From positions 1-29,025 of the forward strand of contig JACPFF010000012.1 of the NCBI GenBank assembly GCA_016183065.1: 29,025 nt of DNA, in the 5' to 3' direction. Source of the DNA: Deltaproteobacteria bacterium. Lineage in GTDB: Bacteria; UBA10199; GCA-002796325; JACPFF01. A model generated the notes under the pieces. It was not told the DNA's origin and did not search any database. It saw only the letters and a list, made by a program, of their open reading frames with translations. The position numbers were made by a program, and so were the translations under genes. Below, piece by piece: positions 7,366 to 16,003 of the stretch (within the stretch, counting starts at the first letter, position 1; each line of letters begins with the position of its first letter).

Positions 7366-8766
7366 ATGGGAGTGACAAAAGTCCTCTGGAACGATGTGAA
7401 ACAGGCCTGTGCCGATGGGGCGAGAAAGGGCTCTGGTGGCGATGCTGGAAAGGAAGCCAAAGCTGTGAAGGGGTGTCTAGATTTCTTTGATGACCGTACG
7501 TACCGTGCTGAAGGAGAGACCATTCGCCTCATGAAAGGCGGCATGACCCTGTCGACCGCCATTTCGCGCATCGAGGCCAAGGCGGCCGAGCTGGCCGGGG
7601 TCTTCCCGACAGCGCCGGACGCAGACACTGTCGAGGGGAAGGCGGCGGCATTTCTCAAGCGGATGGGTGACCTTTATACCCAGAACGCGATTGGGAGTTG
7701 GGGGACCACGAGTGAGACTGAGGATCCGATGACGAAGGAGGCCATCGATTACAATTCGGCCACTTATAGTCAAGATCTAGGCAGTGGAGATACCTGGCAG
7801 AAAAGGTTCAACAAACCCGAGAATATCACGGCCCTCACCACCTTCCTCTCCGACATCCAGCAAGCGACGGACGTCCTCGATGCGGGAAAGGCCGCCGACG
7901 CGCGGACGAAATCCCCCAAGGCCTGGCAGGTCGTCCAACGTCTCCGCTACGCGTCCACCAAAATCAGCGGGCACCCCGCCGATGTGCAGTCGAAGGTGAA
8001 TGCCCTGAAATCATTGCTCACCGGTGCGACGGCGGATACTACGCCAGCCGCCGCAGCCGCATCGAAATCGAAATCCGACTACTCAGCGCGAATACGCGTT
8101 CTTGCTGGTGCCGGCGGCGTTGGTGGTATCAACGTATGCGAAGAGGGGGCGCCGAGCAACTTTTGTAATCGTACCCTCACAGGTGGGAGCCAGGAAAATT
8201 CTACTACGCCTTTTTTGCGATGGGCGTTCTCAGTGACAGCGCTGCTCTTCGACAGTGACGTTGTTGATGTCGAGCTTGGAGGAGAAGTTGCGGGGGTGCA
8301 TGAAGGAACGCGTGATACGTTTCAAGTCGAGAATTCACAGAATCTGCAATTTATGAAGGATGAATCTGCGGGCTATGAAATCTGGGCAGACAGCTATTTT
8401 CTCTCTGCCGTCGCCCGTTTCATATTCTTCAATGACCATCTTGACGCGAGTCTGCGCTTTGGAGTTGGCTCCTCAGTTTTTTCTGCAAATGGCAAAACAC
8501 TCGTCATTGGAAATTCCGCAAGTCTCGTCAATGGACGACAAGCCACGGCGCGTGAGCTGACGCCTGAAAGCCTGTTGCTCCTTGTACTAGGCGGGGATCT
8601 CTGTGTGGGGCATAATTTCGGTGTTTTTGGTCTGCGCGTCTGTGGATTTGCTGAAGGGTATATCTATCCGAACCTCCCTGACATGATTTTGAATACGCAT
8701 AAGATAGAGCATCGACTTGACAGAGTTGGGGGGGGCGGAATGGGTGGTATTGAATTCAAGCTTTAA
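7366..8766 (+). CDS. Unknown protein: helical N-terminal region, barrel-like C-terminal region, no signal peptide
   Basis: The frame is open from a GTG at 7312, but the ATG at 7366 has a strong GGAGGAGGAA site and is the likelier start (466 residues). An in-frame TAG at 7303-7305 rules out a longer protein. Residues 1-230 are helical and Ala/Lys-rich. After an Ala-rich linker the remainder alternates hydrophobic and polar residues, with aromatic-rich strands, Gly turns and a final GGIEFKL, which resembles an outer-membrane barrel or a beta-rich secreted domain. Such a protein should carry a signal peptide, and none is encoded in any upstream frame. The gene has probably lost its 5' end, perhaps when the adjacent ATPase island arrived. 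It precedes the giant surface protein by 20 bp and is probably co-transcribed with it. I recognise no family. Confidence 0.6.
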   Translation: MGVTKVLWNDVKQACADGARKGSGGDAGKEAKAVKGCLDFFDDRTYRAEGETIRLMKGGMTLSTAISRIEAKAAELAGVFPTAPDADTVEGKAAAFLKRMGDLYTQNAIGSWGTTSETEDPMTKEAIDYNSATYSQDLGSGDTWQKRFNKPENITALTTFLSDIQQATDVLDAGKAADARTKSPKAWQVVQRLRYASTKISGHPADVQSKVNALKSLLTGATADTTPAAAAASKSKSDYSARIRVLAGAGGVGGINVCEEGAPSNFCNRTLTGGSQENSTTPFLRWAFSVTALLFDSDVVDVELGGEVAGVHEGTRDTFQVENSQNLQFMKDESAGYEIWADSYFLSAVARFIFFNDHLDASLRFGVGSSVFSANGKTLVIGNSASLVNGRQATARELTPESLLLLVLGGDLCVGHNFGVFGLRVCGFAEGYIYPNLPDMILNTHKIEHRLDRVGGGGMGGIEFKL

Positions 8767-8786
8767 CGCTATTGGAGGGAGTCACT

Positions 8787-11700
8787 ATGAAACGGGAACT
8801 CATCACATTCACGGGATGTCTCCTCAGCCTGACCTTGTGGGCGCCGGTGTATGCGGCCAAGGGGACATACTCTGCCAGCAAATGTATCACAGGGAATGAA
8901 TTCGATACGATGAATTCCAATGCCTCGATTCGCAAGTTCGAGTTTGCCTTCAATCAGAAGAAGGATGCAGACCGTGGGTGCAAGAAAACGATCACCCTCA
9001 AACACGATATCGTGCTCGACCACGGACTGGTCTTTCAGGGGAATTCTACGGGCGGGCTTACGATTGATGGTGGAGGGCATGAGCTCGACGCCTCGAAACT
9101 GACGGAAGAGGATCGATGTGTCATCGCGATCCAGGGGAGTGCGAGCGGTGTGACCATCACGAATCTGAAAATCACGGGAGACACAACCGCCCCCATCAGT
9201 GGCATCTGTCTCCTGACCAACGACAACAGGCTCCAGGGAGTCACCGTCAAAAAAATGGGGAAGGCCGGCATCGTGGTGACGGGAACGGGAAATGTGATCG
9301 AGAGAGATCCGAACAAAGAGGGTGAGTCGTCGGAAATCGTCGATAATAAAGGCCCCGGGATCTACATGACGAAGGGGTACTACGACAACGTGAACACCAA
9401 GGTGAGCATCGACACGATTGTCGTCCGGAATGCCGTGACCCAAGGGTCGGCGACCGACACCACCGACACCACCGACGAGGCGGAAGAGAGCGCAGCGGAT
9501 ATCTCGACGGAGGATCAGGACGGTGAGGCGCACCTCTATACTGCAGAGGCCGTTTCCGTCAGCGGGTATGATGAAGGCCAACAGATCTATGTCGTGAACG
9601 ACAAGACTGATTATATTTTTGACGCCATTCCGAAAAAAGGGACGTACACCTTGAAGGGGGATCTGGTGATTCAAAAAAATGGTGACGATGGAGTCCCACC
9701 GAGTACAGTCCTCCTGATTTTCAGTGCAAAGCCCCCCACGGGGAGCGTGACATTGCTGCAATCCCTCTTGGCCGTGGTGACGCAACTGGATGACGCGGAG
9801 TTGGATAGTCAATATCCGATGGTCACTGGTCCAGCGCTCTCCACAAAAATTTCGGGAAAGATGACCAAAAAGGGGAAGTTTAGTAACGTCAAGGTGTCGC
9901 AGTCGGACATCTATATGGTTGCCTATCCCTCACCAGATGCCATTGTGAGTTCCACGGCACCGATTCTCATGGGAGGAGAAAAGGCCGAGTATTGCTGGAG
10001 CGACAATGCGGTGGATACGAGCTGCACGACCTCCGGCCCAGGCGGGAGCGGAGGGGGATTCGGGAGCGACAGTGATTTCGATCCGTTTGCCGATGAAGAG
10101 GGCGAAGAGGGCGAGGGGACGACATCCGACAAATATGCGCAGCCGGCAGCCTACGATGCGAAATTGATCAAATGGGCAAGAGAGGAGTGCCAGTACGATC
10201 AGGAAGGGAACCCACAATACGACGATTATTACGACCGGGATAACGATAGCCTCTTCGATATTATCGAAGATAATGTGACGGCAGATTGTACCTACACCAA
10301 AGGGAGCAAAGAGACCGCCAGTCTCAATTACGATACCGATGGGGACGGGCTGGGCGACGGCGAAGAAGATAGTAACCAGAATGGCTACGTCGACTGCGCG
10401 GTCTATGCCGTGACGATCGATGGCAAGCAGGGGACAAAAAAATATGATCTCGTCCCGCGCCTGCGCGGCGAGGATGGCGATGGCAACGCCTGTTTTGCCG
10501 ATGAAGCCGACTGTACGGCGATCAGCGAGCTCCGAAAGGTCCCGCACCCGGAGAGTCTCGGCCTGGTGGCCTCCGGAGAAAACTGGCTTGGCGTACCGAA
10601 ATATAAGAAGAGCGGGGATGGTTTTACCGCGGCCGTCCTTGCGGCGGACGAGAAGGTCTTCTGTACCGAGACCGACCCCCGGGTGATCGACAGCGATGGC
10701 GACGGCTTGAGCGATGGGCAGGAGTCGCGCCACCGCTATGTCGACCTCTCCAAGCCGGCCCGGCTCTATCCGGTGGGGAGTAATTCGGCCATCAGCGACC
10801 AGGATTGCGGGCCGCAGTTGCTGACCGACGAGTCGTCCGGGCGTGCGGGGCGGACCTTTGTGGCGCTCGGGGCGAAAAGTGAGGACAGTGAGAAGCTGCT
10901 GCAGTGGTACGAATGTCGCTCGGAATCACTCTGGTGGGCGAGCGATTATACGGGAGGTGTTGAACCATTCACGGGTGAAACCAATCCGCGGTTGAAGGAC
11001 ACCGATGGCGATGGGTTGCCCGATCTCGATCCCAATGAAACGTGTCCGAACAATCCGGACCCCAACTGCGAGGCCGAGTGTGCCAAGGGCTGGCGCGTCT
11101 GGCAGATCGGGCAGATCGCCGGGTTCTCGGACAACAGCTATGGCCTCGATCTCGCGTCCCGGCAGGCGGCGTACAGCGATGCGCTCACGCAGATCGTTGA
11201 ATTGACCGGCAAGTCCGATATGGCCTCCCGGCAGCAGCTCGACAGCCTCGTGCAAAAGATTGGCGAGACCCAGGGCCACAGCGACAACGACGGCATTCCG
11301 GATCTGGTCGAGGCCCAGAACCCGCAGCTCTTTGCCCAGTATGACCTCGATTGTACCGGGACGGTCTTGAGTTACAACACCAGTCCGTTCAAGACCTGGA
11401 CCGATGGGACGCTGGAGAGCGGCGCCGGGACCACGGAAACGCTCCCCTTCAATGACAGCAACGATCCCTGTCCGGGGACCCCCTCGAAGAGCGGCAAATC
11501 GACGCCCGAGAGTGACATCGAAGGGTGTCTGGTGAAGCGACAATACAACAAGATGCGGATCTTCGCCTGTTACGTCGATCGCGACAACGACGGGCTCAAG
11601 GATTGTGAAGAGGACAAGGATGGCGATGGGGAGTTGGACGACGGCGAGACCTCGCCGCTCAAGAAATCGACCAACGATACCGGGGTCTCCGATGGGATCG

Positions 11701-13163
11701 CCGTGAACCTGCTCGCTCTCGACAAGCCTCTCTCCAATGACGATGACGGCGACGGCCTGCCGAACGACATCGAAGTGCTCGGTGGTGGAGCGACGTCCGC
11801 ACCGACCGGCGAGAGTTTCTACGCCGATGTGACGCTCAACGTCGGAACCTGCCGTGGGGTGGGGAGTGAAGACGCGTGGGTGAAACTCCCCACGGACGCC
11901 CCGCTGCGGAAGAAAGGCTTCGAGTTTGTCTTCGCCTTCAACACCGATCCGAAGAATCCCGATAGCGACGGCGATGGCTTGAGCGACGGCGACGAAGTCA
12001 AGTTCGGCTATGCCCCGACCAATGCCGATTCGGACGATGACGGGCTGTGCGATGGCGACGTCGACGTGCCGGGAATCTGTGTGGCAGGTGAGGATCTCAA
12101 CAAAGATGGGAAGACGCCGTACTGTACGGATACCAACAATGACGACATCTGTGACGATCCGGCGACGCTCTCCAACGGGGATCCCGGTGAGAGTAATCCG
12201 TGCGACTCCAACACCGATCACCATGGCAAGAGCGACTTCTCCGACGAATGCAAAAATGTCCCGAAAGATAACTGTCTCAAGGCCAATGCCTTCGGGACCG
12301 ATACCGATTCCGACGGGATCCCGGATCTGACGGAGATCGATACGACCAAGACCAATCCGTTTGAAGACGATACCGATGGCGATGGATTGATCGACGGGTG
12401 TCTGAAGGATGCGCAGACGGGGGAACCGGTCCTCGGCAAGGGCGAGTTGTGTAACCAGATGAAGGGGATCCAATTCTTCGATAACTTCGATGCCTTTAAT
12501 AGTCCGGATTGCGGCGGGAGCGCGGTGTCGTACTATGAGTGTGACACCGATCCGCTCAGTGCGGACACGGACAACGACGGGATGAGTGACAAGCTCGAGC
12601 GAACCTATCCCCTGAATCCATTCGTCAAGGATACCGACGGGGATTGTATCCCCGACGGGCTCGAGGATATGCACTTCACCAAAAATGCCGACGGCAGTTA
12701 CACTCCGATCGCGGACAGTATCGACGGGACGTTTGCGGGCTGCACCGAGCAGGCAGGCGGGATCGGCGGGGCGGTCGTCCGGATCTGTACGGAACTCAAT
12801 GCCGCCATGTGGGATACCGACGGCGATGGGCTGGGCGACGGGGTGACCGGCGGGCTGGGCGAGGACCTCAATTGCAACGGCGTGCAGGATATCCAGGCCG
12901 ACACGCTACTGGCGGTCGAGACGAGTCCGCTCACCTGGGACACCGATGCCGACGGCTATGGGGATCTCGCGGAAATGACGGCCCACGGCGGGTTCAATGC
13001 CGCGGGGAACCTTAATCGTGCGGTGACCGGACGCTCGGTCGGGTGCTCCATGCTGGCGACCGCGGTGCCGCAGGAACCCCGCAGTCACCTCCTCCTGGTG
13101 CTCATGCTGGGATTGCCAGTGGCCGTGCTGCTGCGAGAGCGGAAGCGGAGTTGCAGGACCTGA
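8787..13163 (+). CDS. Giant secreted protein: beta-helix domain, calcium-binding TSP3-like repeats, C-terminal sorting tail
   Basis: The ATG at 8787 follows GGAGGG by seven bases; the product is 1458 residues. Residues 1-25 form a Sec signal peptide ending VYAAK. Residues about 60-220 show short repeated strands with GLTIDGGGHELDA, GVTITNLKIT and GIVVTGTGNVI, typical of right-handed parallel beta-helices. After a linker come at least fourteen aspartate-rich loops of the DTDGDGLGDGEED type, spread to the end of the protein and separated by Cys-bearing inserts. These match thrombospondin type 3 / EF-hand-like calcium loops, which stiffen in Ca2+. The last 40 residues are tripartite: VGCSMLA, a hydrophobic stretch (LLLVLMLGLPVAVLL) and RERKRS. 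This is the plan of Cys-type CTERM sorting signals such as MYXO-CTERM, implying processing and surface anchoring. The ligand is unknown. Confidence 0.8.
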   Translation: MKRELITFTGCLLSLTLWAPVYAAKGTYSASKCITGNEFDTMNSNASIRKFEFAFNQKKDADRGCKKTITLKHDIVLDHGLVFQGNSTGGLTIDGGGHELDASKLTEEDRCVIAIQGSASGVTITNLKITGDTTAPISGICLLTNDNRLQGVTVKKMGKAGIVVTGTGNVIERDPNKEGESSEIVDNKGPGIYMTKGYYDNVNTKVSIDTIVVRNAVTQGSATDTTDTTDEAEESAADISTEDQDGEAHLYTAEAVSVSGYDEGQQIYVVNDKTDYIFDAIPKKGTYTLKGDLVIQKNGDDGVPPSTVLLIFSAKPPTGSVTLLQSLLAVVTQLDDAELDSQYPMVTGPALSTKISGKMTKKGKFSNVKVSQSDIYMVAYPSPDAIVSSTAPILMGGEKAEYCWSDNAVDTSCTTSGPGGSGGGFGSDSDFDPFADEEGEEGEGTTSDKYAQPAAYDAKLIKWAREECQYDQEGNPQYDDYYDRDNDSLFDIIEDNVTADCTYTKGSKETASLNYDTDGDGLGDGEEDSNQNGYVDCAVYAVTIDGKQGTKKYDLVPRLRGEDGDGNACFADEADCTAISELRKVPHPESLGLVASGENWLGVPKYKKSGDGFTAAVLAADEKVFCTETDPRVIDSDGDGLSDGQESRHRYVDLSKPARLYPVGSNSAISDQDCGPQLLTDESSGRAGRTFVALGAKSEDSEKLLQWYECRSESLWWASDYTGGVEPFTGETNPRLKDTDGDGLPDLDPNETCPNNPDPNCEAECAKGWRVWQIGQIAGFSDNSYGLDLASRQAAYSDALTQIVELTGKSDMASRQQLDSLVQKIGETQGHSDNDGIPDLVEAQNPQLFAQYDLDCTGTVLSYNTSPFKTWTDGTLESGAGTTETLPFNDSNDPCPGTPSKSGKSTPESDIEGCLVKRQYNKMRIFACYVDRDNDGLKDCEEDKDGDGELDDGETSPLKKSTNDTGVSDGIAVNLLALDKPLSNDDDGDGLPNDIEVLGGGATSAPTGESFYADVTLNVGTCRGVGSEDAWVKLPTDAPLRKKGFEFVFAFNTDPKNPDSDGDGLSDGDEVKFGYAPTNADSDDDGLCDGDVDVPGICVAGEDLNKDGKTPYCTDTNNDDICDDPATLSNGDPGESNPCDSNTDHHGKSDFSDECKNVPKDNCLKANAFGTDTDSDGIPDLTEIDTTKTNPFEDDTDGDGLIDGCLKDAQTGEPVLGKGELCNQMKGIQFFDNFDAFNSPDCGGSAVSYYECDTDPLSADTDNDGMSDKLERTYPLNPFVKDTDGDCIPDGLEDMHFTKNADGSYTPIADSIDGTFAGCTEQAGGIGGAVVRICTELNAAMWDTDGDGLGDGVTGGLGEDLNCNGVQDIQADTLLAVETSPLTWDTDADGYGDLAEMTAHGGFNAAGNLNRAVTGRSVGCSMLATAVPQEPRSHLLLVLMLGLPVAVLLRERKRSCRT

Positions 13164-13211
13164 AAAACGACAACAAGGAGTCTCCCCCAGGAGGTCCCGG
13201 GCGGTGATCGC

Positions 13212-13234
13212 AAGATCCCCCCGGGATCTTTTTT
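13212..13234 (+). terminator. Intrinsic terminator after the giant surface protein gene
   Basis: AAGATCCC (13212-13219), loop CCC, GGGATCTT (13223-13230), continuing into a run of T to 13234. It is a perfect 8-bp stem followed by a T tract, 49 bases after the stop codon and oriented for the plus strand. The next gene is convergent. Confidence 0.85.
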
Positions 13235-13249
13235 GAGGCTCACGTCGAG

Positions 13250-13453
13250 TCAGCGTTTGGCAAACCGATTGCGGAGATATTCCCGATTGGCAGCGGTTTC
13301 AGGATTCTTTTTCCAGATTTCGAACATGAATCGACGCAACTGGTCCAACCGGAATAACTTGGCTTCAGCGGGAAGCGACGCATAGAGACGCATCCGCTCC
13401 AAGTCTTGTGCGGTTGGCTTTACCGGGTTTTTGAAGTTATCGCTCGATCTCAT
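13250..13453 (-). CDS. Small basic protein, third gene of the brnTA operon
   Basis: This 67-residue protein starts at the ATG at 13453 after GGAGAAAG, 21 bases beyond the brnA stop on the same strand. It is basic and helical (LPAEAKLFRLDQLRRFMFEIWKK), with no cysteine and no membrane segment. I recognise no named family. Its position makes it part of the toxin-antitoxin transcript. A second antitoxin, a chaperone or an unrelated passenger are all possible; the sequence does not separate these. Confidence 0.6.
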   Translation of the reverse strand: MRSSDNFKNPVKPTAQDLERMRLYASLPAEAKLFRLDQLRRFMFEIWKKNPETAANREYLRNRFAKR

Positions 13454-13474
13454 CTTTCTCCAATAGGGCCATCA

Positions 13475-13693
13475 TCACGACGTCCATTTCAGCTGCAATT
13501 TTTTATGTTGCAGTGCGCAGTCTCTCAGATAAAGGTTGATGAGGTTCTGATATGGCATCCCGAGTTCGGTGGCCAAGGATTTAAAATACGCAACCGTCCC
13601 TTTATCGAGGCGAATGGTAATCGGCTGCTTGAGCTGAGAAACATAGGGGTTCCGTTCTCCCTTCATTGTTGCGAAATCGTAATGGGCTCGCAT
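13475..13693 (-). CDS. brnA: BrnA-type ribbon-helix-helix antitoxin
   Basis: The 72-residue product ends in a ribbon-helix-helix fold typical of BrnA antitoxins: the strand KQPITIRLDKGTVAYF is followed by two helices (KSLATELGMPYQNLINLYL). In the family the RHH domain binds the operon promoter and the remainder binds BrnT. Here it follows the toxin gene by three bases, with its GGAGG site inside the last toxin codons. Toxin-first order is the rule for brnTA. The protein lacks the longer N-terminal arm of some BrnA proteins but is otherwise complete. Confidence 0.85.
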   Translation of the reverse strand: MRAHYDFATMKGERNPYVSQLKQPITIRLDKGTVAYFKSLATELGMPYQNLINLYLRDCALQHKKLQLKWTS

Positions 13694-13696
13694 GAT

Positions 13697-13981
13697 TTAC
13701 CTCCAGTACGCTTTCTCTTCGCGCATGTCGGCCTTTCTCGCGGAAATAATCCGGATCACGGCCTCGTTTTTCCGAAAACAGTGGCAGACGACAAGGATGC
13801 GGAGCTGAAAACTGATTCCCAGCATGATAAAGCGGTCTTCATCCCCGGAATGATCTGGGTCGAAAAAACGGAGGGCCTTTTCATCGAGAAAGACTGTCTG
13901 GGCCTCCTCAAAATCGATGCCATGCTTTTTGATATTCTCCCGATTCTTTCCCTCATCCCATTCAAAGACCAATTGATTCAT
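13697..13981 (-). CDS. brnT: BrnT-type ribonuclease toxin
   Basis: The frame is open further upstream, but the real start is the ATG at 13981 (MNQLVFEWDEGKN), giving 94 residues, the usual family length. Family signatures are FEWDEGKNRENIKKHGIDFEEA at the N-terminus, DEDRFIMLGIS in the middle and VIRIISARKADMREEKAYW at the end. BrnT folds like RelE and cleaves RNA; the conserved Arg/Ser-Ala-Arg-Lys segment near the C-terminus belongs to its active site. All these blocks are present, so the toxin appears intact. Its promoter places the start of transcription at the ATG. The -35 box lies 6-11 bases beyond the nitrilase stop codon. Confidence 0.9.
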   Translation of the reverse strand: MNQLVFEWDEGKNRENIKKHGIDFEEAQTVFLDEKALRFFDPDHSGDEDRFIMLGISFQLRILVVCHCFRKNEAVIRIISARKADMREEKAYWR

Positions 13982-13987
13982 ATGTAC

Positions 13988-14016
13988 AGTATAAATATGT
14001 GACGGAAACGTGTCAA
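13988..14016 (-). promoter_or_regulatory. Leaderless promoter of the brnTA operon
   Basis: On the minus strand: TTGACA (14016-14011), a 17-bp spacer and TATACT (13993-13988), close to consensus. Six bases separate the -10 box from the brnT ATG (13981), so the mRNA should be leaderless. A direct repeat ATATGT (plus strand 13980-13985 and 13995-14000) flanks the -10 box and could serve BrnA autorepression. Confidence 0.75.
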
Positions 14017-14021
14017 GGTCC

Positions 14022-14846
14022 TCACCGTGTGGCAAAGCGGTCGTGCAGGGCAGGGAGACGGGTACGGCAGTGGTCCACACTGCGGAGATCCAGAGTTGCC
14101 ACGACAATGCCCGGCGAATCCGCGCGGCGTTCGGCGAGCACTCTCCCCCACGGATCGACGATCATGGTATGCCCGAAACTGCGCGTCGCCGATTTCATGC
14201 CGCATTGGGCCGGCGCAATCACGAAGGCCTGATTTTCAATGGCGCGCGCGCGGAGAAGCGTCTCCCAATGCGCCGCCCCGGTGAATGCGGTAAAGTTCGA
14301 GGGAATAGCGAGCAGCGTGGCACCGCGGCGCGCGAGCCGGCCGTACAGTTCCGGCATGCGGAGGTCATAACAGATCGAGAGGCCGAGTGTGCCGAACGGC
14401 GTCTCCGCCACGACAGACTTTCTGCCAGGGAGACTCTCTTCTCGAATCGATCGCCCGTTCGGCAATCGGCACTGAAACTGGTGGATTTTCCGGTAGCGCG
14501 CCGCGATGCTCCCATCGGGACGGATCACGAGGCTGGTATTGTAGTGCCGGTGTGGTGCGCCCTGCTGTGGTCTGCGCCGGGAACGTTCCTGCACCGATCC
14601 GACCAGTAACCAGACGCGATGGACCTGCGCAAGCGCACACAACGCGAGGACTTCGGGACTGCGAAGCGAGAACGTCGGTTGGGGATCGGGTCCGATGTAG
14701 AGGACATGCTCGGGGAGGGCGATCAACGAGACCTCGCTCCGTGCCGCCTGGCGGATCAACGTCGTGGCCTGCGCGAGGTTCCCCGTCACCTCCTCGCGGG
14801 TATCGAGTTGGACGGCCGCAATGCGCACATGACGGAGTGCCCTCAT
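14022..14846 (-). CDS. Nitrilase-superfamily carbon-nitrogen hydrolase (Nit1/Nit2-like amidase)
   Basis: The 274-residue protein has the complete Glu-Lys-Cys triad of the superfamily: E46 in ALPEHV, K120 in RYRKIHQF and C159 in SICYDLRMPELY. The block FTAFTGAAHWETLLRARAIENQ and the end FGHTMIVDPWGRVL match the Nit branch (deaminated-glutathione amidase and omega-amidase relatives), which hydrolyses small amides and often acts in metabolite repair. The exact substrate is uncertain because the usual KIHLFD continuation reads KIHQFQ here. It starts two bases after the bamB-like stop and so is the last gene of the yfgM-bamB operon, an unusual companion for those envelope genes. Confidence 0.85.
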   Translation of the reverse strand: MRALRHVRIAAVQLDTREEVTGNLAQATTLIRQAARSEVSLIALPEHVLYIGPDPQPTFSLRSPEVLALCALAQVHRVWLLVGSVQERSRRRPQQGAPHRHYNTSLVIRPDGSIAARYRKIHQFQCRLPNGRSIREESLPGRKSVVAETPFGTLGLSICYDLRMPELYGRLARRGATLLAIPSNFTAFTGAAHWETLLRARAIENQAFVIAPAQCGMKSATRSFGHTMIVDPWGRVLAERRADSPGIVVATLDLRSVDHCRTRLPALHDRFATR

Positions 14847-14848
14847 GA

Positions 14849-16003
14849 CTATTCAACCGTGGCAACCTGGAGTGCCATCAGTCGCGAGGCATTGGTGAGG
14901 AGATAGAGCCGATCCCCATCGACCACCGGGCGGCCGTAGGTGCCACTCCCGACGCGGTATTCCTGCAGGAGCGTTCCATCGCGCTCCCGCAGGAGATAGA
15001 GCGGGCCATCGGTCCCGACGACCACGACCATGTTGCCGATCAAGACCGGCGCGGAGACTTCCGATTCCGGGAGTGGTGTCCGCCAGCGCTGCGCCCCGGT
15101 GGGGGCATCGACGGCCGACACCACCCCCTCGCCGGCGACATAGAGCGTTGCTCCGGCCATGGCCATGGCATTGGGCGAGGCGATCCGTTCAAACCATGCC
15201 AGCTGGCCGGTCCGCGCCTGGACAGCGGCCAGCCCACCACCGACCGATGCGGCAATGATCCGGCCATCAGCGGGGAGCGGCACGGTGTCGACGTCGTGCA
15301 GGCGGGCCTGCCGGGGCGTAATCCGTTCCTCCCAGAGGATGGTCCCATCCGCGGGGCTATGGGCCGCGAGGAGGCCATCGGCATAGCCGACAATGATCTT
15401 TCCCTCATGGACGATCGGGTCTGCGGCCCCGCGCACCGTAAATGGCGCAATAATCAGGCGTTCGTTTGTGTGCCACAGGGGGACACCGGTCTCCCGTTCA
15501 AATGCCACCAATTGGCCGCGCATGGTGACGGCAAAGAGGCGATCGCCTACCACGAGGGGCTGGGCCATGACCTCGGCGCCGACGGTCGTCTGCCACAGCT
15601 CTCTGCCGGTGGCCGGTTCAAGGGCATAGAGGATCCCCTCGGCATCCACGGCAAAGAGGCGGTCGCCATCGAGTCGGACCGGGGCAAACACCGCTCCCAA
15701 GGTTTCATGACGCCAGACGACCTTGCCGTCGTTGCCGGAGAGGGCAAAGACCCCACCGCGGGCCGAACCGACATAGACCGTTCCCCCCGCGATCACCGGA
15801 GTCGCGAATTGATAGAGCCCGCGGCCATGCGCATGGCCGCCGGACAATCGGCGCGACCAGAGTGGGCTGACCAGATGGCGCTGCTCCATCCGCTCCACCG
15901 GCGTCCGCCGTATGGGTACCGCCTCGGCAGACGAGACGGCGCCACCCAGCAGCGAGAGAGCAGAGCAGATGCAGATTACGAGGCGGTATCGATGGTGAGC
16001 CAT
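14849..16003 (-). CDS. PQQ-repeat beta-propeller protein, BamB-like
   Basis: BamB is an outer-membrane lipoprotein scaffold of the beta-barrel assembly machine. The frame is open to 16111, but the ATG at 16003 begins a good signal peptide (RLVICICSALSLLGGAVSSAEA), giving 384 residues. At least seven propeller blades are visible, each with the pattern G.VYVGS..G.VFALS..DGKVVWR, as in PQQ-like and BamB propellers. No clear lipobox Cys follows the hydrophobic stretch, so membrane anchoring as a lipoprotein is doubtful. Gene order (after a yfgM-like gene, overlapping it by 28 bp) matches the yfgM-bamB pair of proteobacteria and supports the BamB reading. The der GTPase gene that often follows is replaced by a nitrilase gene. 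Confidence 0.75.
   Translation of the reverse strand: MAHHRYRLVICICSALSLLGGAVSSAEAVPIRRTPVERMEQRHLVSPLWSRRLSGGHAHGRGLYQFATPVIAGGTVYVGSARGGVFALSGNDGKVVWRHETLGAVFAPVRLDGDRLFAVDAEGILYALEPATGRELWQTTVGAEVMAQPLVVGDRLFAVTMRGQLVAFERETGVPLWHTNERLIIAPFTVRGAADPIVHEGKIIVGYADGLLAAHSPADGTILWEERITPRQARLHDVDTVPLPADGRIIAASVGGGLAAVQARTGQLAWFERIASPNAMAMAGATLYVAGEGVVSAVDAPTGAQRWRTPLPESEVSAPVLIGNMVVVVGTDGPLYLLRERDGTLLQEYRVGSGTYGRPVVDGDRLYLLTNASRLMALQVATVE

Noticed and set aside
8769-9812. 347-codon minus-strand ORF opposite the start of the giant protein
   Set aside because: Shadow frame; the plus strand has a signal peptide, a ribosome binding site and beta-helix repeats here.
10926-12674. 582-codon minus-strand ORF opposite the giant surface protein
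   Set aside because: It arises from repeated GAT/GAC-GGC codons of the calcium loops read in antisense; no motifs, signal or ribosome binding site.
10300-12970. Repeated GACACCGATGGCGATGG-like units as a possible CRISPR or DNA repeat
   Set aside because: Unit spacing is irregular and in frame; they encode calcium-binding loops of one protein. No CRISPR array was seen anywhere in the window.
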